Of a stretch of 33,113 nt of DNA, positions 7,243 to 15,427 are shown piece after piece (position 1 is the stretch's first letter; the number at the start of each line of letters is the position of its first letter). This stretch comes from Rhodoferax sp. (GTDB lineage: Bacteria; Pseudomonadota; Gammaproteobacteria; Burkholderiales; Burkholderiaceae_C), in the NCBI RefSeq assembly GCF_030646845.1, contig NZ_JAUSLE010000005.1, positions 1 through 33,113 of the forward strand. Direction: 5' to 3'. Under the pieces are notes generated by a model that was not told the DNA's origin, did not search any database, and saw nothing but the letters and a program-made list of their open reading frames with translations. A program made the position numbers and the translations under genes.

Positions 7243-8856
7243 ATGAACCAGACCCAACCCATCTCCCTGCTCCTGTGCGCCCTGGGCGGCGAAGGCGGCG
7301 GTGTCCTCAGCGAATGGCTGATCGACGTCGCCCGCCGCGCCGGCTTCGCGGCGCAGGCCACATCAATCCCGGGCGTAGCGCAACGCACCGGTGCCACCAC
7401 GTATTACCTGGAAGTGTTCCCAGTTCCGGTCGCCGAGCTCGAGGGCAGGCGTCCGGTGTTCGGTCTGAATCCGCTTCCCGGACGGCTTGATGCCCTGGTC
7501 TCGTCGGAGTTGCTGGAAACGGCGCGCCAGATCGGGAACGGACTGGTATCAAACCAGCACACGCTGGTCATCACCTCATCGGCACGGGCCCTGACGACCA
7601 TGGAAAAGATGGAGATCGGCGATGGACGCCGGCAAGAGGCCGGCCTGCTGCAACTGGTGCGGGAAAACAGCCGGGCGCACCATGTGCTGGACATGGCGGC
7701 ACTGACGCGTGAGGCGGGCACCGTGGTGAGCGCAACCATGCTGGGCTGCATTGCCGGCAGCGGCCTGCTGCCCTTTCCCAGGGCCGATTTTGAGGCGGTC
7801 ATTGGCGAGGGCGGCAGCCACGCGGGACCGAGCCTGCGCGGCTTCACACAAGGATTTGATGCCGTCGTAAAGCAGCGCGCACAAATTCGCGTGATCGAGG
7901 ATTCGCTATCAAATTCAGAGCTACCTACGCCCATTACACGGGGGCTACCGGCCAATTTGGCATCAATATTCCCGCAAAGTGTGCATGACCTGCTGACCCT
8001 GGGCCATGCGCGCATGCTGGAGTACCAGGACGCGGCCTATGCCACGCGTTACGCCGAACGGCTCAAGCGCGTGCTGGCCGCCGAGCGCCACATCGACCCC
8101 GCTGGCGCCAACGGCTTCGCCACCACGCGCGAGATGGTGCGCTGGCTGGCGCTGTGGATGGCGTTTGACGACATCGTGCGGGTGGCGGACCTCAAGAGCC
8201 GGGCCAGCCGCTGGGAACGCGTGAAGGGCGAAGTCAAATCGAAGCCGGACGACTTGCTGATGGTGTACGACCACTTCAAGCCCGGCGCGACTGAACTGGC
8301 CGCGCTGCTGCCCACGGGCCTGGCCACCCGGCTGCTGAACTGGGACAGGCGCCGGGTCACACGCGGGAAGGAACCCTGGGCCATGCCGCTGAAGATCGGC
8401 ACACACTCGGTCTTTGGCATGCTCTCGCTGCGCGTGCTGTCCAGCCTGAAATGGCTGCGTGTGCGCGGCAGCCGTTTCAGCCAGGAACAGGACACGATCG
8501 ACCAGTGGCTGGATGCGGTGATTGCCGGCACCCAGGCCCACTGGCAGCTCGGCCATGAGATCGCGCTGTGCGGCCGACTGATCAAGGGCTATGGCGCCAC
8601 CAACGAGCGAGGCAAGGAAAATCTGTTGCATGTGATCAACCATCTGGCCAAAGCGGCCCCGTTCAGCACGGATGCGGCGCGGGCCGAGGCAATTGCGGCG
8701 GCGCGCACTGCTGCGCTCTCCGACGAGGCCGGCAAGGCGCTGGACCAGGCACTGGTGCAACACGGTGCACCCGCCCGGCCGGTGAAAGCGCAACCCATAC
8801 GCTGGGTGAAAACCCCGCCCGGCAGGCCCCCGGCACCGCTTCCCAAAAACGGCTGA
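7243..8856 (+). CDS. iorB: Indolepyruvate oxidoreductase, beta subunit (long form with DUF6537-type C-terminus)
   Basis: The first 200 residues are the gamma-type domain of 2-oxoacid:ferredoxin oxidoreductases, with ALGGEGGGVLSEWL (nucleotide/CoA-side glycine loop) and PGVAQRTGATTYY. The remaining 300 residues, from about residue 245, form the helical C-terminal domain seen in the long proteobacterial IorB proteins (TRYAERLKRVLAAER, LMVYDHFKPG, HEIALCGRLIKGYGATNERGKENL). The protein partners IorA in the complex, which passes electrons to ferredoxin or a similar carrier. The 537-residue length matches that long form. The codons for residues 221-240, in the linker between the two domains, coincide with a copy of the dispersed repeat (7905-7960) and read SLSNSELPTPITRG, an apparent insertion. 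The C-terminus is a Pro-rich tail. Confidence 0.88.
   Translation: MNQTQPISLLLCALGGEGGGVLSEWLIDVARRAGFAAQATSIPGVAQRTGATTYYLEVFPVPVAELEGRRPVFGLNPLPGRLDALVSSELLETARQIGNGLVSNQHTLVITSSARALTTMEKMEIGDGRRQEAGLLQLVRENSRAHHVLDMAALTREAGTVVSATMLGCIAGSGLLPFPRADFEAVIGEGGSHAGPSLRGFTQGFDAVVKQRAQIRVIEDSLSNSELPTPITRGLPANLASIFPQSVHDLLTLGHARMLEYQDAAYATRYAERLKRVLAAERHIDPAGANGFATTREMVRWLALWMAFDDIVRVADLKSRASRWERVKGEVKSKPDDLLMVYDHFKPGATELAALLPTGLATRLLNWDRRRVTRGKEPWAMPLKIGTHSVFGMLSLRVLSSLKWLRVRGSRFSQEQDTIDQWLDAVIAGTQAHWQLGHEIALCGRLIKGYGATNERGKENLLHVINHLAKAAPFSTDAARAEAIAAARTAALSDEAGKALDQALVQHGAPARPVKAQPIRWVKTPPGRPPAPLPKNG
7905..7960 (+). repeat. Dispersed repeat, copy A (inside iorB)
   Basis: The copy begins GCTAT-caaattc-AGAGC (7-base loop, one arm mismatch), continues TACCTACGC, and ends in CGGGGGCTACCGGCC. 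The second half matches copy C at 11 of 14 bases in the final block (CGgGGgCTAcCGGC against CGaGGaCTAgCGGC). It is in frame in a linker of IorB and is more AT-rich than the flanking codons. Confidence 0.65.
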
Positions 8857-8886
8857 AACCATCCACAATGACGCAAACCAATAACT

Positions 8887-8892
8887 CCAGGA
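8887..8892 (+). promoter_or_regulatory. Ribosome binding site of the Bug protein gene
   Basis: AGGAGA lies seven bases before the ATG at 8900, a strong Shine-Dalgarno sequence. It is stronger than those of iorA and iorB, suggesting high translation of the binding protein relative to the enzyme. Confidence 0.6.
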
Positions 8893-8899
8893 GACAAAA

Positions 8900-9901
8900 A
8901 TGACCCGTATTTCAAAGCAGAAGAGACTGATGATCCTCGCCGGTGGGGCACTGGTCGCCCTCAATTGGGCCCTGACACCGGCATTCGCCCAGAGCACCGG
9001 CGCCTGGCCCAGCAAACCGGTGCGGGTGATCGTGAGCTTTCCGCCCGGCGGTGCGGCGGACCAGATCGCGCGCATCATCTCGCAGCCCCTGCAGGAAGCC
9101 CTGGGCCAGCCGGTCGTGGTGGAAAACCGGGCGGGGGCCGGCGGCAACATCGGCGCCGACGCGGTGGCCAAGTCGCCGGCCGACGGCTATACGCTGCTGA
9201 TGAGTTCCGGCGGCACGGTATCCATCAACCCCCACATTTACGCCCGCATGCCATTCGACCCAACCAAGGACATCGTCCCGGTTGCCGCAGCCGCGCGGGT
9301 ATTGGTCTTTCTGGAGATCAATCCAACGAAGATTCCCGTCGCCAACATCAAGGAATTCCTGGCCCACCTGAAAGCCAACCCCGGCCGGCTGAGCTTTGGC
9401 ACGCCGGGCAGCGGCAGCTCGCCGCATCTGGCGGCGGAGATGATGAAGGCACAGACCGGCACCTTTGCCACGCACATTCCCTATCGCGGCGCGGCGCCGG
9501 CCATGCAGGACTTGCTGGCCGGGCAGATCGACTTCATGTTTGACCCCGGTATCGGCTTGAACCATGTGCGCACCGGACGCCTGAAGATGCTTGCCGTGGG
9601 CAGCCCGAAGCGCTCACCACTTTTCCCGGATGTGCCGACGCTGGACGAGGCCGGCCTCAAAGGCTTTGACGCCGACAGCGTCTTCGGCTTCTATGCCCCG
9701 GCGGGCACTCCACCGGAGGTCATCAGCCGGCTCAATCGAGAGATCAACCGCATCCTGGGCACGCAGGCCGTGAAAGACCGGGTCGCGTCGCTGGGCGGCG
9801 AGGTGATGCCGCTGACGCCGGCCGAATTCGCGGCCAAGGCATCCAACGACTCCAAACGCTTTGGCGCTTTGATCAAAGAACGAAAGATCATCGGTGACTG
9901 A
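8900..9901 (+). CDS. Bug/TctC-family tripartite tricarboxylate transporter binding protein
   Basis: This 333-residue periplasmic binding protein has a signal peptide (KQKR, hydrophobic 10-24, cleavage at AFAQS near residue 31). The mature chain starts WPSKPVRVIVSFPPGGAADQIAR, the Bug hallmark, with later landmarks VVVENRAGAGGNIGA, GSGSSPHLA and the ligand-loop IPYRGAAPAMQDLLAGQID. Bug proteins capture carboxylates, often aromatic or dicarboxylic acids, for a TctAB permease or for signalling. No TctA or TctB lies in the window, so it would act with a permease encoded elsewhere, as is common in Burkholderiales. Being the third gene of the ior operon, its ligand may be an aryl carboxylate related to the IorAB reaction. 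The downstream gene starts within its stop codon region. Confidence 0.92.
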   Translation: MTRISKQKRLMILAGGALVALNWALTPAFAQSTGAWPSKPVRVIVSFPPGGAADQIARIISQPLQEALGQPVVVENRAGAGGNIGADAVAKSPADGYTLLMSSGGTVSINPHIYARMPFDPTKDIVPVAAAARVLVFLEINPTKIPVANIKEFLAHLKANPGRLSFGTPGSGSSPHLAAEMMKAQTGTFATHIPYRGAAPAMQDLLAGQIDFMFDPGIGLNHVRTGRLKMLAVGSPKRSPLFPDVPTLDEAGLKGFDADSVFGFYAPAGTPPEVISRLNREINRILGTQAVKDRVASLGGEVMPLTPAEFAAKASNDSKRFGALIKERKIIGD

Positions 9902-10322
9902 GGCCGCCAAAACCACCATCCATACCGTGCGCGTGGAGTTTGGCGACTGCGACCCCGCGCGCATTGTGTGGTTCCCCAATTTCTTTCGCTGGATCGACGC
10001 GGCCAGCCGCCACTTTTTTGTGACATGCGGCGTGCCTTCGTGGAGTGAGACCGAGAAGACGCTGGGCGTCATCGGCACACCTTTGGTGGATACCCATGCC
10101 CGCTTTGTGAAGACGGCCACCTACGGTGATGTGCTGCAGATTCACACTTCGGTGGCCGAGTGGCGCGAGAAGAGTTTTGTGCAGCGCTACCGGATCATGT
10201 GCGGGGCGGATCTGATCATGGAATGCGACGAAGTACGCATCTTTGCACAGCGCCGTGCGGGCAGCGACACCGCGATTCGTGCCGTGCCAATTCCACCGTC
10301 GATTCGCGCCTTGTGCGAGTGA
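9894..10322 (+). CDS. Acyl-CoA thioesterase, 4-hydroxybenzoyl-CoA thioesterase family
   Basis: This is a 142-residue single hot-dog domain. It opens with VEFGDCDPARIVWFPNFFRW, closely resembling the 4-hydroxybenzoyl-CoA thioesterase of Pseudomonas CBS3, whose catalytic Asp17 corresponds to Asp20 here. Further shared stretches are IDAASRHFF, GTPLVD and EWREKSFVQR. It hydrolyses aryl-CoA or arylacyl-CoA thioesters to acid and CoA, in the cytoplasm. The GTG start at 9894 overlaps the TGA of the Bug gene (GTGACTGA), indicating translational coupling. In this operon the natural substrate would be the arylacetyl-CoA made by IorAB; this follows from position and family and is not proven by the sequence. 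An ATG start is absent in this frame near the beginning. Confidence 0.88.
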   Translation: MTEAAKTTIHTVRVEFGDCDPARIVWFPNFFRWIDAASRHFFVTCGVPSWSETEKTLGVIGTPLVDTHARFVKTATYGDVLQIHTSVAEWREKSFVQRYRIMCGADLIMECDEVRIFAQRRAGSDTAIRAVPIPPSIRALCE

Positions 10323-10425
10323 TGCAAGAAAAATATTCCCGGCAGCTCAACATCTGTTGCTAACATCCATGCAGGGGACGAAAAAATAGCAGCGCGCAGG
10401 ACGACGTTGCGGCCATGGAGACGAC

Positions 10426-10668
10426 ATGGGAAGTGAAATGACCGGCATCGAATTACTGGTGGATAAGCTGGCCCTGGAGCAGGAACGGCTTCAGTTGCTG
10501 GAAAAAAAACGCGCGATTCAGCAGCATCCTGCAGGTGCCGAGCTGCGGGCTGTCGCCTTGCTGGTCGAAAAGCTCCGGCTCGAAAAAATGCGTGAAACAC
10601 TGCTTCAACGCCAGAAGTTTGAGCACACCCAGCGGGCTCGCAGGTCGGGCTTCACGCGGGAGCTATAG
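10426..10668 (+). CDS. Small coiled-coil protein with an internal duplication
   Basis: This 80-residue protein is unrecognised. It is almost entirely charged amphipathic helix, with no Cys or Trp and no signal peptide. Two similar halves are visible: LLVDKLALEQERLQLLEKK (residues 10-28) and LLVEKLRLEKMRETLLQRQ (46-64), joined by a loop around AIQQHPAGAE, which would give a helical hairpin or coiled coil. The basic C-terminus (RARRSGFTREL) could contact nucleic acid. GGAG lies five bases before the ATG; a second ATG four codons in is possible. A TGCTAACAT (10358-10366) upstream resembles an extended -10 but has no -35. It lies between the thioesterase and the YdcF gene, with about 100 bases on each side. 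Confidence 0.55.
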   Translation: MGSEMTGIELLVDKLALEQERLQLLEKKRAIQQHPAGAELRAVALLVEKLRLEKMRETLLQRQKFEHTQRARRSGFTREL

Positions 10669-10772
10669 TTCCAGCTTTCGTTCACGCCTGCCTGCCCGTC
10701 TGTTGAACCAGACGAGCCAGGTTATTGGCCTGCAGCAGGAGAAATGCCTGATGCTGCGATTTGACTGGCCCC

Positions 10773-11543
10773 ATGTTTCTAGCTTCAAAATTACTTTCGT
10801 TTGTAACCCAGCCGTTGGCGTGGGTCGCTGTTCTGTTGCTCTGCGGGCTGCTGTGCATGCCTGTCCGGCGCAATTGGGGCAGGGGCTTGATGTCGGCTGC
10901 CCTTGCTGTGCTGCTGTTGCAGGGATGGCAACCCCTGCCGGATGTCTTGCTGCGCCAGCTGGAGGCACAGCACGCGGGGCCCACCCCCGGAACCTCCCTG
11001 CAGCAGTATGCGGGCGTCGTGCTGCTGGGCGGCGCACTGGAGCCCTCCTACATCTGGCAAGCACATGGCCAGCCCGCATTGAACGGCGCGGCCGAGCGCA
11101 TGACGGTGCCGGTCGCACTGCTGCAGCAGCACCCTCATCTGCGTATTCTGTTCACTGGCGGTGAAGGTGACCTGTTTGCCAAGGGTTTGACGGAAGCTGA
11201 CCGCGCCAGGATCTTCTTCGACAGCATGGGCGTATCGCCGCAACGGATACTGTATGAGTCTGCCTCGCACACCACGTATGAGAATGCGGTGTTCAGTGCC
11301 AAGGTACCGGGCGTGAACCCGGCGCAGCCGTGGCTCCTGCTGACTTCGGCCTCGCACATGCCGCGGGCCATGGCCACCTTTCGCAAGGCGGGCTGGAATG
11401 TCACACCGTATCCGGTGGACTTTCGCACCGGCACGCAGACGCCGTGGACGGAGTATTCACTGGCGGATGGCGCCAAAAGATGGCATCTGGTCTTGCATGA
11501 GTTGGCAGGCTTGCTGTCCTACCGGCTTGCCGGGCGCGCCTAG
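10773..11543 (+). CDS. YdcF/ElyC-family (DUF218) membrane protein
   Basis: This 256-residue protein starts at the ATG at 10773 (MFLASKLLSF); a TTG four codons earlier is a weaker alternative. Two N-terminal membrane segments (about residues 5-28 and 35-55) are followed by a DUF218 domain: VVLLGGAL, then ERMTVPVALLQQHPHLRILFTGGEGD, a conserved acidic/His stretch YESASHTTYENAVFS, and TSASHMPRAMATFRKAGW. This is the family of E. coli ElyC and YdcF, linked to envelope and peptidoglycan-precursor metabolism; the chemistry is unsettled. The domain most likely lies on the periplasmic side in ElyC-like members, but the topology here cannot be read with certainty. Confidence 0.85.
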   Translation: MFLASKLLSFVTQPLAWVAVLLLCGLLCMPVRRNWGRGLMSAALAVLLLQGWQPLPDVLLRQLEAQHAGPTPGTSLQQYAGVVLLGGALEPSYIWQAHGQPALNGAAERMTVPVALLQQHPHLRILFTGGEGDLFAKGLTEADRARIFFDSMGVSPQRILYESASHTTYENAVFSAKVPGVNPAQPWLLLTSASHMPRAMATFRKAGWNVTPYPVDFRTGTQTPWTEYSLADGAKRWHLVLHELAGLLSYRLAGRA

Positions 11544-11590
11544 CCCTGGTGCTGGCACAATTCACTGCTTAACGTTCGGCCCAAATAAAG

Positions 11591-13195
11591 ATGTCATGCC
11601 CACCCGCTGAACTGAAGAAGAAAAGCGACGAGCTTCGCGTCAAATGGGATGCCTTTATCGCATCACCCAGCTTTGGACCCTTCGTCGAATTCGCTGTCTG
11701 CCTGTCGAGCTTTTCCGAGTTTCTGAGCGGCAAAGGCCTGTCGGGGCTGCACCAGTTGTCCCATGGCCTGGAGCAGCAGGCCCTCTCCCTTTTTGACGAG
11801 GCTGCCAGGCAGCAGATACCGCCGGGCACGCTGGATGATTTGCGCAGCCAGGTGGAAGGCCTTGCCGCGCGCATCGACCGATTCATTGACAGCAACAGCC
11901 GCCCCGTTGCGGATCGCCGGGCACAGCCAGACGCAGCAACAGCGTCTGACCTGACCCCGACCCACCGCATCTGGCTGATTGGCAAGACGACCGACGAATG
12001 GCGCGCCCTGGTGACTCAGCTTGCCTACTTCGGCATCCAGGCCGAGGTGTACCCCTGGGACAATGTCCCAGCCCAGGCCAAGGAGCCGGCCATTTTGCTG
12101 CTGGACACGCAGGGAATCGTTCTTGAAGACGCGTGCCAGCACATCAAGGCCTTGCGCGCCCGCTTCTCTGCCAGCAAGCTGATTGCCTATCAGGTGGCGC
12201 CTGACTTCAATGCCATCAAGGCCGCCCTGGGTGCGGGTTGCGACTTCTGCTTTGCCGACGGCACGCCGCAACCGGTCATTCTGGCCAAGGTCATCGAACT
12301 GTGCAGCAATGAAGAAGAAGCGCCTTACCGCGTGCTGGTGGTCGAGGACTCGCTGACCGCCAGCAAGTCCATCCAGCGCACGCTGAAACAGAATGGCATT
12401 GAATCGCTCGCTGTGACCAGGCCGCACGAGGTGCTCACCGGACTGCGCAGCTTCGCGCCGGACCTGATCCTGATGGACATGTACATGCCGGACTGCACCG
12501 GTGTCGAAGCCACCCGGGTCATTCGCCAGCATGCCGAGTTTCTGTCTACCCCCGTTATCTACCTGTCCGGCGACGGTGATATCGCCCTGCAGGTGGACGC
12601 ATTGCGGCTGGGCGGCGAACACTTCCTCACCAAGCCATTCAACCCGGTGTTTCTCAACGCCGTCGTCAAAAGCAAGATAGAACGTTACCGGGCACTGCGC
12701 CGCGCCATGCTGCACGACAGTCTCACAGGGCTGCTCAACCACGCGACCTCGAAGGAAAGACTGGCTGCGGCCGTCAATACGGCCAAAGGCGCCAACGGAC
12801 CGCTGGCGGTGGCCATGATCGACATTGACCATTTCAAGAAGATCAACGACAACTATGGTCACCCAATGGGCGATCAGGTGATCAGAAGCCTGGCCTGGTT
12901 GCTCAAGCAACGTCTGCGCAAGACGGATATCGTGGGCCGCTACGGCGGCGAAGAGTTTCTGGTCGTCCTGCCGGGCTCCAATGCCGATCAGGCCTTCGAC
13001 GTGCTCGACCGCATTCGCCGCGATTTCAGCCTCATCAAATACGCATTCAAGGACACCTGCTTCGAGGCGACTTTTTCCGCTGGCGTGTCACATTTCCCCG
13101 CCACGGCCTGCCCGCACGCGCTGATCAAGGATGCCGACGAAGCGCTCTACGACGCCAAGCACGGCGGTCGCAACTGCGTGATCACGCGCCGTTGA
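11591..13195 (+). CDS. Response regulator-diguanylate cyclase with two receiver-like domains
   Basis: This 534-residue protein makes cyclic di-GMP when activated. The N-terminal helical region (1-110) resembles an HPt-like bundle without a clear HxxKG motif. Residues 125-240 form a degenerate receiver: it keeps an Asp at 172 (LLLDTQG) but lacks the acidic pair and the conserved Lys. Residues 248-365 form a normal receiver with Asp253, phosphoacceptor Asp296 (LILMDMYMP) and Lys348 (LTKPF). The GGDEF domain follows, with GGEEF at 452-456 and an I-site RKTD at 443-446, five residues before it, so product inhibition is likely. It is soluble. No partner histidine kinase is nearby. Its last 14 bases overlap the convergent CBS-domain gene. 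Confidence 0.93.
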   Translation: MSCPPAELKKKSDELRVKWDAFIASPSFGPFVEFAVCLSSFSEFLSGKGLSGLHQLSHGLEQQALSLFDEAARQQIPPGTLDDLRSQVEGLAARIDRFIDSNSRPVADRRAQPDAATASDLTPTHRIWLIGKTTDEWRALVTQLAYFGIQAEVYPWDNVPAQAKEPAILLLDTQGIVLEDACQHIKALRARFSASKLIAYQVAPDFNAIKAALGAGCDFCFADGTPQPVILAKVIELCSNEEEAPYRVLVVEDSLTASKSIQRTLKQNGIESLAVTRPHEVLTGLRSFAPDLILMDMYMPDCTGVEATRVIRQHAEFLSTPVIYLSGDGDIALQVDALRLGGEHFLTKPFNPVFLNAVVKSKIERYRALRRAMLHDSLTGLLNHATSKERLAAAVNTAKGANGPLAVAMIDIDHFKKINDNYGHPMGDQVIRSLAWLLKQRLRKTDIVGRYGGEEFLVVLPGSNADQAFDVLDRIRRDFSLIKYAFKDTCFEATFSAGVSHFPATACPHALIKDADEALYDAKHGGRNCVITRR

Positions 13196-14501
13196 ATCCG
13201 ACCGAGCCCGGCCCTGCGAGCGGGATGGCGAGCACTTTGTCGATGCGCTTGCCGTCCAGGTCAACCACTTCAAACAGCCAGTCCGCGCATTCGATGCGCT
13301 CGCCGACTCCTGGAAGGTGGCCCGATACCGACATGAGCAGGCCGGCCACCGTGTTGTAACGGCCACGGTCTTCTTCAGGCAGATCATCCAGCTCCAGCCG
13401 GACCTTGAGCTCGCCCACCGGCATCAAACCATCGAGCAACCACGAACCATCGTCACGCCGCGTGGCCCAGGCATCAATCTGCGCGCCGGGCTGCAATTCA
13501 CCGGTGATGGCCTCCAGCAGGTCCCGCGGTGTCAGCAAGCCCTGCACCACACCATACTCGTCGACCACGAGCACGAAGCGGCCGGCCTTGGCGCGAAACT
13601 GCTCCAGCAGTTCCATGCCACTCAGGGTCTCGGGTACAAAAGAAGCTGGCGTGGCGTAACCGTCTATCGTGCCCGGCGCGTCGGCGCCCAGTTCCAGCAG
13701 CCGCGCAATACTGATCACGCCCACCACGTCATCGAGCGAGCCCCGGCACACCGGATACCAGGAGTGCGCGCCTTTTCGACCGGCCGTGCCTGCCAGGGCC
13801 AGGCTTTGCGCTACGGTGTTGGTTGCCTCCAGCCATTCCACGTCCGTACGCGGGACCATCAGGGAGGTCAACGGCCGGTCATCCAGATGAAACACGTTTT
13901 GCACCATCTGGTGCTCGTGCTGCTCGATCAGGCCCGCATCAACCCCTTCTTCCAGACTCGCGGCGATCTCTTCCTCGGTTACCGCACGCGCCGCATTGAT
14001 GTCAATGCGCAGCAACTTGAGAACCGCCGCAGTGGTGCCGGACAGCAGTCTCACAAATGGCTTGGCGCCAGTGGCCAGCCACAACATGGGGCGCGACACC
14101 CAGCGCGACACGGCCTCGGGGTGCAACTGGCCGATGCGCTTGGGCACCAATTCACCAAAAATAATGGTGGTGAAGGTGATCAGCGTGACCACGATGGCGG
14201 TGGCGGAAATGGCGGCTGCTTTCTCGGCAACACCGAAACCGTGCAGCCATGTGGCTACACCCTGGCTGAACGCGGCCTCGCCCACAATGCCATTGAGCAC
14301 GCCAATGGAGGTGATGCCGACCTGCACCGTCGACAGGAATTGGTTGGGATTTGCCAGTAGCGTGAGCGCCGCCTGCGCCCCTTTGTCACCGCCGTCCGCC
14401 ATGGCGCTGAGCCGGACCTTGCGGCTCGCGGCCAGCGCCAGCTCCGACATGGCAAACACACCATTGAGCAGGGTCAGAAAGACAATCAGCAGAAATTCCA
14501 T
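13182..14501 (-). CDS. CNNM/HlyC-CorC family membrane protein with CBS domains
   Basis: This 439-residue protein has an N-terminal DUF21 (CNNM) transmembrane domain (residues 1-180, hydrophobic segments at 1-22, 60-80, 95-120 and 130-150). A pair of CBS domains follows (about 200-330; VPRTDVEWLEA and VLVVDEYGVVQGLLTPRDLLEAI are the typical repeats). A C-terminal CorC/HlyC domain is at 350-430 (WLLDGLMPVGELK, YNTVAGLLMSVSGHLPGVGE). Such proteins are linked to divalent-cation efflux or cation-stress resistance; the old name hemolysin is misleading. The ATG is 24 bases from the divergent apaH, so they share one short control region. Its 3' end overlaps the diguanylate cyclase gene by 14 bases. 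Confidence 0.92.
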   Translation of the reverse strand: MEFLLIVFLTLLNGVFAMSELALAASRKVRLSAMADGGDKGAQAALTLLANPNQFLSTVQVGITSIGVLNGIVGEAAFSQGVATWLHGFGVAEKAAAISATAIVVTLITFTTIIFGELVPKRIGQLHPEAVSRWVSRPMLWLATGAKPFVRLLSGTTAAVLKLLRIDINAARAVTEEEIAASLEEGVDAGLIEQHEHQMVQNVFHLDDRPLTSLMVPRTDVEWLEATNTVAQSLALAGTAGRKGAHSWYPVCRGSLDDVVGVISIARLLELGADAPGTIDGYATPASFVPETLSGMELLEQFRAKAGRFVLVVDEYGVVQGLLTPRDLLEAITGELQPGAQIDAWATRRDDGSWLLDGLMPVGELKVRLELDDLPEEDRGRYNTVAGLLMSVSGHLPGVGERIECADWLFEVVDLDGKRIDKVLAIPLAGPGSVGFNGA

Positions 14502-14525
14502 GAATCAGCAGCGAGAATAAACACC

Positions 14526-15380
14526 ATGGCACTTTACTTGATTGGCGACGTGCAGGGTTGCGATAGCGCCTTGCAGCGGCTGCTGGATGAAATTTCTTTC
14601 TCTGCGAGCCGCGACACGCTCTACCTGCTGGGTGATCTGGTCAACCGGGGACCGGACTCGGAAGGCGTGCTGCGCCGTCTGATGGGTTATGGCGCTTGCG
14701 CTCAATGCCTTCTGGGCAACCACGACCTGCATCTGCTGGCGGTTGCTCATGGGGTGCGCAAGCCGCACCACAACGACACGCTGGACGGTATTCTGCAGGC
14801 GCCGGACGGACCGGCGATGCTGGAGTGGCTGAGGGGGCAACGCATGGCGATTCTGAAGAAGATCGAGGGACATGAGGTACTCATGATCCACGCCGGCGTC
14901 CTGCCGGCGTGGTCAGCTACCAAAACGATAGCACTGGCTGGCGAGGTGGAGGCGGTGCTGCGTAGCCCGGACCTCGGCGCTTTTTTGCATGAAATGTATG
15001 GCAACGAGCCCGCGTTCTGGAGCGATACGCTGAGCGGCTCGGCGCGGCTGCGCGTGGTGGTGAACGCCCTCACCCGGCTGCGGTTTTGTGATGCCGACGG
15101 GCGGATGGAATTTTCCAGCACAGAAAGCGCCAACGCTGCGCCTGCGGGTTACCTGCCGTGGTTCGATGCGCCCGGACGGCAGACCGCCAGCATCACGGTG
15201 GCGTTCGGCCACTGGTCGACACTGGGCTGGCTGGAGCGCCACGACGTCCTGTCGCTGGACACGGGCTGTGTTTGGGGCGGTGCCTTAAGCGCCCTGCGCC
15301 TGGGCGGTGCCACCACCGGCACCACACTGGCTCAAGAACTCATCCAGGTGAAGTGCGAGCAGGCGCAGAAACCTGGCTGA
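14526..15380 (+). CDS. apaH: Symmetrical bis(5'-nucleosyl)-tetraphosphatase
   Basis: ApaH hydrolyses Ap4A and related dinucleotides to two ADP, and also acts on Np4-capped RNA. The 284-residue chain has the metallophosphatase motifs in order: GDVQG (residue 7), GDLVNRGPDS (about 36), GNHD (63) and later MIHAGVLP (near 120) and FGHWSTLGW, as in E. coli ApaH. It is a little longer than the E. coli protein, due to a short insertion rich in Ala and Gly (ESANAAPAGY). A dispersed-repeat-like segment (14916-14944) encodes SATKTIALAGE in the conserved region after the HAG motif. It is divergent from the CBS protein gene and not in the pdxA-ksgA-apaG context of enterics. Confidence 0.93.
   Translation: MALYLIGDVQGCDSALQRLLDEISFSASRDTLYLLGDLVNRGPDSEGVLRRLMGYGACAQCLLGNHDLHLLAVAHGVRKPHHNDTLDGILQAPDGPAMLEWLRGQRMAILKKIEGHEVLMIHAGVLPAWSATKTIALAGEVEAVLRSPDLGAFLHEMYGNEPAFWSDTLSGSARLRVVVNALTRLRFCDADGRMEFSSTESANAAPAGYLPWFDAPGRQTASITVAFGHWSTLGWLERHDVLSLDTGCVWGGALSALRLGGATTGTTLAQELIQVKCEQAQKPG
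14916..14944 (+). repeat. Dispersed repeat, copy G (half copy inside apaH)
   Basis: GCTAC-caaaacg-ATAGC, with the same 7-base loop as the other copies and one arm mismatch, followed by ACTGGCTGGC. Only the first half of the consensus is recognisable. It lies in frame in a region conserved in ApaH. Confidence 0.4.
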
Positions 15381-15397
15381 AAAAAGCTGATGAACAA

Positions 15398-15415
15398 CCC
15401 GGCGATTCCGCCGGG
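15398..15415. terminator. Hairpin between apaH and the helicase gene (convergent)
   Basis: CCCGGCG-ATTC-CGCCGGG gives a 7-bp perfect GC stem with a 4-base loop. No T run follows on the plus strand; on the minus strand TTTTTT lies 11 bases beyond. It is probably a weak bidirectional terminator between convergent genes. Confidence 0.5.
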
Positions 15416-15427
15416 CCAGCGTTCATG

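Noticed and set aside
13317..14360. A 347-codon plus-strand ORF opposite the CBS-domain gene
   Set aside because: It is a shadow frame of a gene with clear DUF21, CBS and CorC domains.
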